A program made the translations under genes and the position numbers. The notes under the pieces were generated by a model, which did not search any database, was not told the origin of the DNA, and worked only from the letters and a program-made list of their open reading frames with translations. From Pseudomonadota bacterium (GTDB taxonomy: Bacteria > Pseudomonadota > Gammaproteobacteria > Burkholderiales > Burkholderiaceae_B), in the NCBI GenBank assembly GCA_023389535.1, contig JAEWEH010000128.1, positions 1-9,840 on the forward strand: a DNA stretch of 9,840 bases, read 5' to 3'. Below are positions 6,717 to 9,840 of the stretch, one piece after another (within the stretch, counting starts at the first letter, position 1; each line of letters starts with the position of its first letter).

Positions 6717-7886
6717 ATGACACCGGCAATGACTGCATGGGCGCTATCCGGCGGGGCCGCCGTATCCGTCGGTTTCGCACGCTTCGGTTATGCGCTCATC
6801 CTGCCGGCGATGCAAACCGACTTGGCCCTGAACTATGCGCAAGCAGGCTGGTTGAATACCGCCAACGCGCTGGGTTATTTGCTCGGGGCGCTAGTGACGC
6901 TCTATTGTGTGAGCCGCGTGGGGAATCGACGGCTGTTTGCGGCGGGCCTGGTCCTGACTACGCTGGCGCTGTTGGCCAACGGCCTGACGCAACACTTTCA
7001 TCTGCTTGCGCTGTATCGTTTCATGGCGGGCTTTGGCGCGGCGGGCGCCTTCATCACTGGGGGCGTCCTATCGGGTGTCCTGGGCACGCGTTCCATCGTG
7101 ATCTTTTTCAGCGGCGGCGGCCTGGGCATGCTGGCCACCGGCGCGTCCTTGCCGTGGCTGTTCGACTATGCAGGCCCCGCGGCCTGGCCATGGGCATGGA
7201 TCGCCATCGCCGGCGCGTGCGCTCCGCTGTCCCTGGCTGCCATCGCAGCCATGCGCAGCATCGCCGAGCCCGCCGAGCCGGGTGCGTCATCCAGTTGGCC
7301 ATGGCGGCCCTGTGTCCCCGAACTCGTGGCCTATTTCCTGTTCGGACTGGGATATATCGCTTACATGACCTTCATCGTGGCGTGGCTGCGCCATAGCGCG
7401 GCACACGCCTTGCCGCTCGCCGCCACGACCTCCATCATGTGGACCGTACTGGGCAGCATGACGCTGCTCGCCCCCTGGTTATGGAAAGGCGTATTCAACG
7501 GGCGGCAAGATGGATGGCCCATGACGGCGTCAATGCTTGTACTGGCCGCCGGCGCCGCGCTTCCGCTTGCCCTGCCCAACCTGCTGGGGATCTGGCTGTC
7601 GTCCGCCCTGGTGGGCGCCAGCGTCTTCATGGTGCCCTCGGCCGCCACCGCCTTCATCAAGACCAATCTCGCGCGGCCCGCCTGGGGCAGCGCCCTGGCG
7701 GTCGCCACCAGCCTGTTTGCAGCAGGCCAGACCATAGGCCCGGTGGCGGCCGGATGGATCAGCGACCTGTCTGGTTCTTTATCCACGGGGCTGGCCGTGT
7801 CGGCAGCCATACTGGTGCTGGGCGCCCTAGTCGCCGCAACGCAGAAACCCTTGTCCGCGCACTCCCTACAACCTTATCGGGAATAG
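6717..7886 (+). CDS. YbfB/YjiJ family MFS transporter
   Basis: This 389-residue integral membrane protein is rich in hydrophobic segments, about 12 by eye. The N-terminus SGGAAVSVGFARFGYALILP and the following QAGWLNTANALGYLLGAL are the hallmark of the YbfB/YjiJ (MFS_4) branch of the major facilitator superfamily. Its substrate is not established; export of a small molecule is likely. The ATG at 6717 lies 18 bases after the helicase stop, preceded by a G-rich GGGCGGGG that is a poor but possible ribosome-binding site. An ATG at 6729 is an alternative. The short gap and lack of a terminator suggest that it is read through from the nuclease/helicase genes. The content does not otherwise link it to DNA repair. 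A weak terminator hairpin overlaps its stop codon. Confidence 0.9.
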   Translation: MTPAMTAWALSGGAAVSVGFARFGYALILPAMQTDLALNYAQAGWLNTANALGYLLGALVTLYCVSRVGNRRLFAAGLVLTTLALLANGLTQHFHLLALYRFMAGFGAAGAFITGGVLSGVLGTRSIVIFFSGGGLGMLATGASLPWLFDYAGPAAWPWAWIAIAGACAPLSLAAIAAMRSIAEPAEPGASSSWPWRPCVPELVAYFLFGLGYIAYMTFIVAWLRHSAAHALPLAATTSIMWTVLGSMTLLAPWLWKGVFNGRQDGWPMTASMLVLAAGAALPLALPNLLGIWLSSALVGASVFMVPSAATAFIKTNLARPAWGSALAVATSLFAAGQTIGPVAAGWISDLSGSLSTGLAVSAAILVLGALVAATQKPLSAHSLQPYRE

Positions 7887-7902
7887 GGTTCCCAGCATTT
7901 TT
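7879..7902 (+). terminator. Possible weak intrinsic terminator after the MFS gene
   Basis: GGGAA (7879-7883), loop TAGGG, TTCCC (7889-7893), then four bases and TTTTT (7898-7902). The stem is only 5 bp and overlaps the stop codon, so termination may be partial. It would mark the end of the FAN1-helicase-MFS transcript. Confidence 0.4.
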
Positions 7903-7973
7903 GCGGGCATGGCTCCCTACAATGGCATTACGGATTTTTCGTTCAGTAAGCCACCAACAGAAAGGAAGCCCAC

Positions 7974-8237
7974 GTGCCTAACGATACCCCACCGCCCATA
8001 CTTTCCGAAGGCGTCTATGCCTTTGATGCGCGAGGCGTAGCCAAACGTTTTCGCCATGCCGCCATTTTCGGTGCCCTGTCGGCCTTGCATCCAGGTGAAA
8101 CCATGCGGTTCTGCAATGACCACGACCCATTGCCGCTGCTGCAGCAATTGCAGGGGCATTTCGGGGACGATATCCAGATTGAATATCAGTCGCGCCAGCC
8201 CGGCGAAATCATCATCGACTTCAAGATCCTGGGCTGA
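7974..8237 (+). CDS. DUF2249 domain-containing protein
   Basis: This 87-residue soluble protein belongs to the DUF2249 family. It has YAFDARGVAKRFRHAAIFGA, then LHPGETMRFCNDHDPLPLL with the family's GE-x-x-RF-x-ND-x-x-PxPL pattern, then a helix/strand region and the final strand GEIIIDFKIL. The function is unknown; family members often sit beside nitrate/nitric-oxide, hemerythrin or anaerobic-metabolism genes. The start is GTG at 7974: AAGGAAG (7962-7968) is 5 bases upstream and no ATG precedes the conserved domain. A TACAAT (7918-7923) could be the -10 of its own promoter, but no matching -35 was seen. It converges on ubiT. Confidence 0.88.
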   Translation: MPNDTPPPILSEGVYAFDARGVAKRFRHAAIFGALSALHPGETMRFCNDHDPLPLLQQLQGHFGDDIQIEYQSRQPGEIIIDFKILG

Positions 8238-8258
8238 GGCCGCACAAGGCTCGCGCCA

Positions 8259-8293
8259 CCGCTGTGGCCATCGCAGGCAAACACCCACAGCGG
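8259..8293. terminator. Hairpin between convergent DUF2249 and ubiT genes
   Basis: CCGCTGTGG (8259-8267) and CCACAGCGG (8285-8293) form a perfect 9-bp stem with a 17-base loop, placed in the 129-base gap between two stop codons facing each other. No T-run follows on either strand, so it is not a classical intrinsic terminator; it may slow or terminate transcription from both sides, or protect 3' ends. Confidence 0.45.
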
Positions 8294-8366
8294 GCGGTCT
8301 TCACAGCGACCGGCCCTCGCCCTGCCTGATGCCCGCGTCGCGCGTAAATCGGTTATGCCGGCTGGC

Positions 8367-8804
8367 CTAGTGCCGGCCGGCGGGCCTGCCCCAGGCAAAG
8401 ACCGACATATCGATGGAGTCCAGCGTATTCTTGGCCAGCAGGCCCAGCTCGGTGTCCCCTTCCATGATCAAGCGCCGGCTGAAGAACAAGGTATCGGGAT
8501 CTTCCTTGCGCTGTATCATTGCAATGAAATCCTGAACGCTGGCGGCAATCGTCAGTGCCACGGGGGCGCCGCGCCCGGCCGCCTGGAAACGATCCCCTCG
8601 CCAGACAAAGTCGAATGCCAGTCCGGCGTCGCGCAGCTTGACCCGCAAGGCCTTGCCTTCAAGCATGGCCAAGGTATCGGACGGCAAATGCCGGGCTAAA
8701 GTCAGATTCAACCCGGTCACGAACAGCACGGACCCGGGATACGCCGGCAGGCGGCCAAGCGCCCGCGCCAGCGGGGCCGGAATGGCTGGTAGCGATATAT
8801 TCAT
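8367..8804 (-). CDS. ubiT: UbiT, SCP2-domain factor for anaerobic ubiquinone biosynthesis
   Basis: This 145-residue SCP2 (sterol-carrier-like) domain protein is needed with UbiU and UbiV for O2-independent ubiquinone synthesis and is thought to bind the isoprenoid precursors. The sequence shows the E. coli UbiT (YhbT) signature: LEGKALRVKLRDAGL, then RKEDPDTLFFSRRLIMEGDT and ELGLLAKNTLDSID. It ends soon after this block, whereas E. coli UbiT (about 174 aa) has a longer C-terminal tail, so this is a short form. The ATG at 8804 has AAGAAGG (8817-8811) 6 bases upstream. It starts 46 bases after the ubiV stop, in the same operon and last in the visible order ubiU-ubiV-ubiT. Confidence 0.93.
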   Translation of the reverse strand: MNISLPAIPAPLARALGRLPAYPGSVLFVTGLNLTLARHLPSDTLAMLEGKALRVKLRDAGLAFDFVWRGDRFQAAGRGAPVALTIAASVQDFIAMIQRKEDPDTLFFSRRLIMEGDTELGLLAKNTLDSIDMSVFAWGRPAGRH

Positions 8805-8850
8805 TTCTTGCCTTCTTGTTCGGCCTACGGCCCGTTAGCATCAAGACACT

Positions 8851-9738
8851 TCAAGCCGCGTAATGTTCCAGCCCCGGCCTGCCATGCCAGTAGCCGTTGC
8901 ATTGGCCCGCCGGCATCAACTCAAGCATGTGCGTACCAGCCTGCGCCGCGGACAACTTGCCGCTCAACGCCTGGCGGAACAAATCCGCGATGCGGCCGGT
9001 GTGCTGGGACTGCGGACTGAGGCGCAGCACATCGACCTGCAGGCGGCGCATGTCGTCGAGTTCATTGATCAGGTTGTAGACCAGCGCCGACTGTGTCTGT
9101 ATGCCATTAAGCACCAGGAAAGGCTGGCCTTCACGAGTCTGGAGCAGCAGCCCATCGGGATGCTCCATACAGACATACTGGCAATTGTCCTTCGGAATAT
9201 TCCGGTGTCGCGCGGTAAAGCAGCGCGCTGAGAAAGCCAGGGGCATGCGGCCGTAGGCGAACACCTCGGTCTGCAAACCGGCCGGGCGGGCGGCCTGCAT
9301 GCGGGCCAAAGCTTCGCGCCCCATTTCCAGCGGCATCACCCATCGTCTTGCACCCAGGCCGGAAAGAACATCCAGCGTGGGTTCGTTATAGACATTCAGG
9401 AAAGGTCCGGCCACAAAGGGCTTGCCATCCAGGCGGTGCACCGCACCCATGTCGTTGGCCTCTATCATGAAGTCGCCATTGCCCGCGATCTTGCGCATCG
9501 CCGCGACGTCCTGTGTCGACTCCAGCAGGACTTGCGTGGACAGCACCACCTCTTTGCCGGCGTCGGCCAGCATCCGGGCGACTTCCAGCCAGTCCGGCAG
9601 GCGCAGCTCGTGGCGCCGCGAACAAACGGTCTCGCCCAGATAAACGATGTCTACCGGCCATTCCGTCGCGGATTCGTAAAACTGCAACAGATCCACCCGC
9701 GCCCAATAATATTGAACCGGTCCCAAAGCGATTTTCAT
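8851..9738 (-). CDS. ubiV: UbiV, U32-family Fe-S protein for O2-independent ubiquinone hydroxylation
   Basis: This 295-residue peptidase U32-family protein forms a heterodimer with UbiU; together they carry out the O2-independent hydroxylations of ubiquinone synthesis. It begins MKIALGPVQYYW, carries YLGETVCSRR (Cys39), NGDFMIEANDMG, then SARCFTARHRNIPKDNCQYV with Cys173, Cys186 and Cys190. This Cys39 plus C-x12-C-x3-C pattern matches the 4Fe-4S ligands of E. coli UbiV (YhbV). NGIQT and a C-terminal CNGYW are also conserved. The ATG at 9738 is chosen because the family starts MK and AGGTG (9751-9747) lies 8 bases upstream; an in-frame ATG at 9759 has no ribosome-binding site. It lies downstream of ubiU, with a 70-base gap. 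Confidence 0.95.
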   Translation of the reverse strand: MKIALGPVQYYWARVDLLQFYESATEWPVDIVYLGETVCSRRHELRLPDWLEVARMLADAGKEVVLSTQVLLESTQDVAAMRKIAGNGDFMIEANDMGAVHRLDGKPFVAGPFLNVYNEPTLDVLSGLGARRWVMPLEMGREALARMQAARPAGLQTEVFAYGRMPLAFSARCFTARHRNIPKDNCQYVCMEHPDGLLLQTREGQPFLVLNGIQTQSALVYNLINELDDMRRLQVDVLRLSPQSQHTGRIADLFRQALSGKLSAAQAGTHMLELMPAGQCNGYWHGRPGLEHYAA

Positions 9739-9808
9739 GATATCTACACCTGTGTACATCCACGCGGCTTTCCACCGCTTCGGACCAAGGGCCTGGAAAC
9801 GGCTGCGG

Positions 9809-9840
9809 CTATTTCCACGGCCTGTGGTAGGCCCCCAGGG
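9809..9840 (-). CDS. ubiU: UbiU C-terminus (partial)
   Basis: Reading the minus strand from the window edge, the frame beginning at 9838 gives LGAYHRPWK followed by TAG (9811-9809). This resembles the E. coli UbiU (YhbU) C-terminus, which ends LGAYHRKWQ as I recall it. Only nine codons are in the window, so the call rests on this short match plus its place immediately upstream of ubiV, the standard ubiU-ubiV order. UbiU is the Fe-S partner of UbiV in O2-independent ubiquinone synthesis. Any FNR-type promoter of the operon would lie beyond the window. Confidence 0.8.
   Translation of the reverse strand, partial: LGAYHRPWK

Noticed and set aside
9736..9759. ATG at 9759 as the ubiV start
   Set aside because: No ribosome-binding site; the extra seven residues are absent from homologues, while ATG 9738 has AGGTG upstream and the conserved MK start.
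9744..9839. Alternative open frame ending at 9744 read as the ubiU C-terminus
   Set aside because: It stays open for 31 codons, but its residues do not resemble UbiU; the other frame gives LGAYHRPWK and a stop, matching the known C-terminus.
1..9840. CRISPR arrays, insertion sequences, integrase or attachment sites, tRNA genes
   Set aside because: No regularly spaced repeats, transposase or integrase motifs, or cloverleaf-like sequence was seen on either strand.

Overview
The window looks like a chromosomal segment of a GC-rich betaproteobacterium, most likely a Burkholderiales/Alcaligenaceae relative (Bordetella/Achromobacter type). This is inferred from the base composition and from the mix of families: a CCGxGCxPC oxidoreductase-like small protein, DUF1328 and CsbD stress proteins, a bacterial FAN1 nuclease, an XPD/DinG-type helicase, and UbiU-UbiV-UbiT. 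No tRNA, rRNA, CRISPR array, insertion sequence or phage gene was seen. All genes look intact, apart from the two cut by the window edges.

Layout. (1) 1-950 (+): an FMN-dependent alpha-hydroxy-acid oxidase missing its N-terminus at the window edge. (2) 983-1450 (-): a secreted FlhE-like protein with no flagellar gene beside it. (3) 1532-1861 (+): a small Cys-rich oxidoreductase-like protein. Its 3' end overlaps, tail to tail, a DUF1328 membrane peptide (1781-1945, -), and it contains the intrinsic terminator of the opposite strand. (4) 2043-2243 (-): a CsbD-like stress protein upstream of DUF1328 on the same strand. (5) 2244-2709: a gene-free stretch with two inverted repeats and a good LexA (SOS) box at 2629-2644. 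(6) 2710-6698 (+): two translationally coupled DNA-repair genes, a FAN1-type VRR-NUC nuclease and a RecB/Cas4-like nuclease fused to an Fe-S XPD/DinG-type helicase. A YbfB/YjiJ-family MFS transporter follows 18 bases later. (7) 7974-8237 (+): a DUF2249 protein with a GTG start. (8) 8367-9840 (-): the ubiU (last 9 codons only), ubiV and ubiT genes for O2-independent ubiquinone synthesis.

How the parts work together. The LexA box directly upstream of the nuclease/helicase pair suggests a DNA-damage-induced repair operon. FAN1 would incise flap or crosslink structures, and the partner would unwind DNA and possibly degrade it. The ubiUVT genes supply ubiquinone without oxygen. DUF2249, a family often found in anaerobic or nitrogen-oxide contexts, converges on them, but a shared role is only a guess. 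The strongest candidate for something under-described is the SOS-controlled pair carrying two different PD-(D/E)XK nuclease domains.
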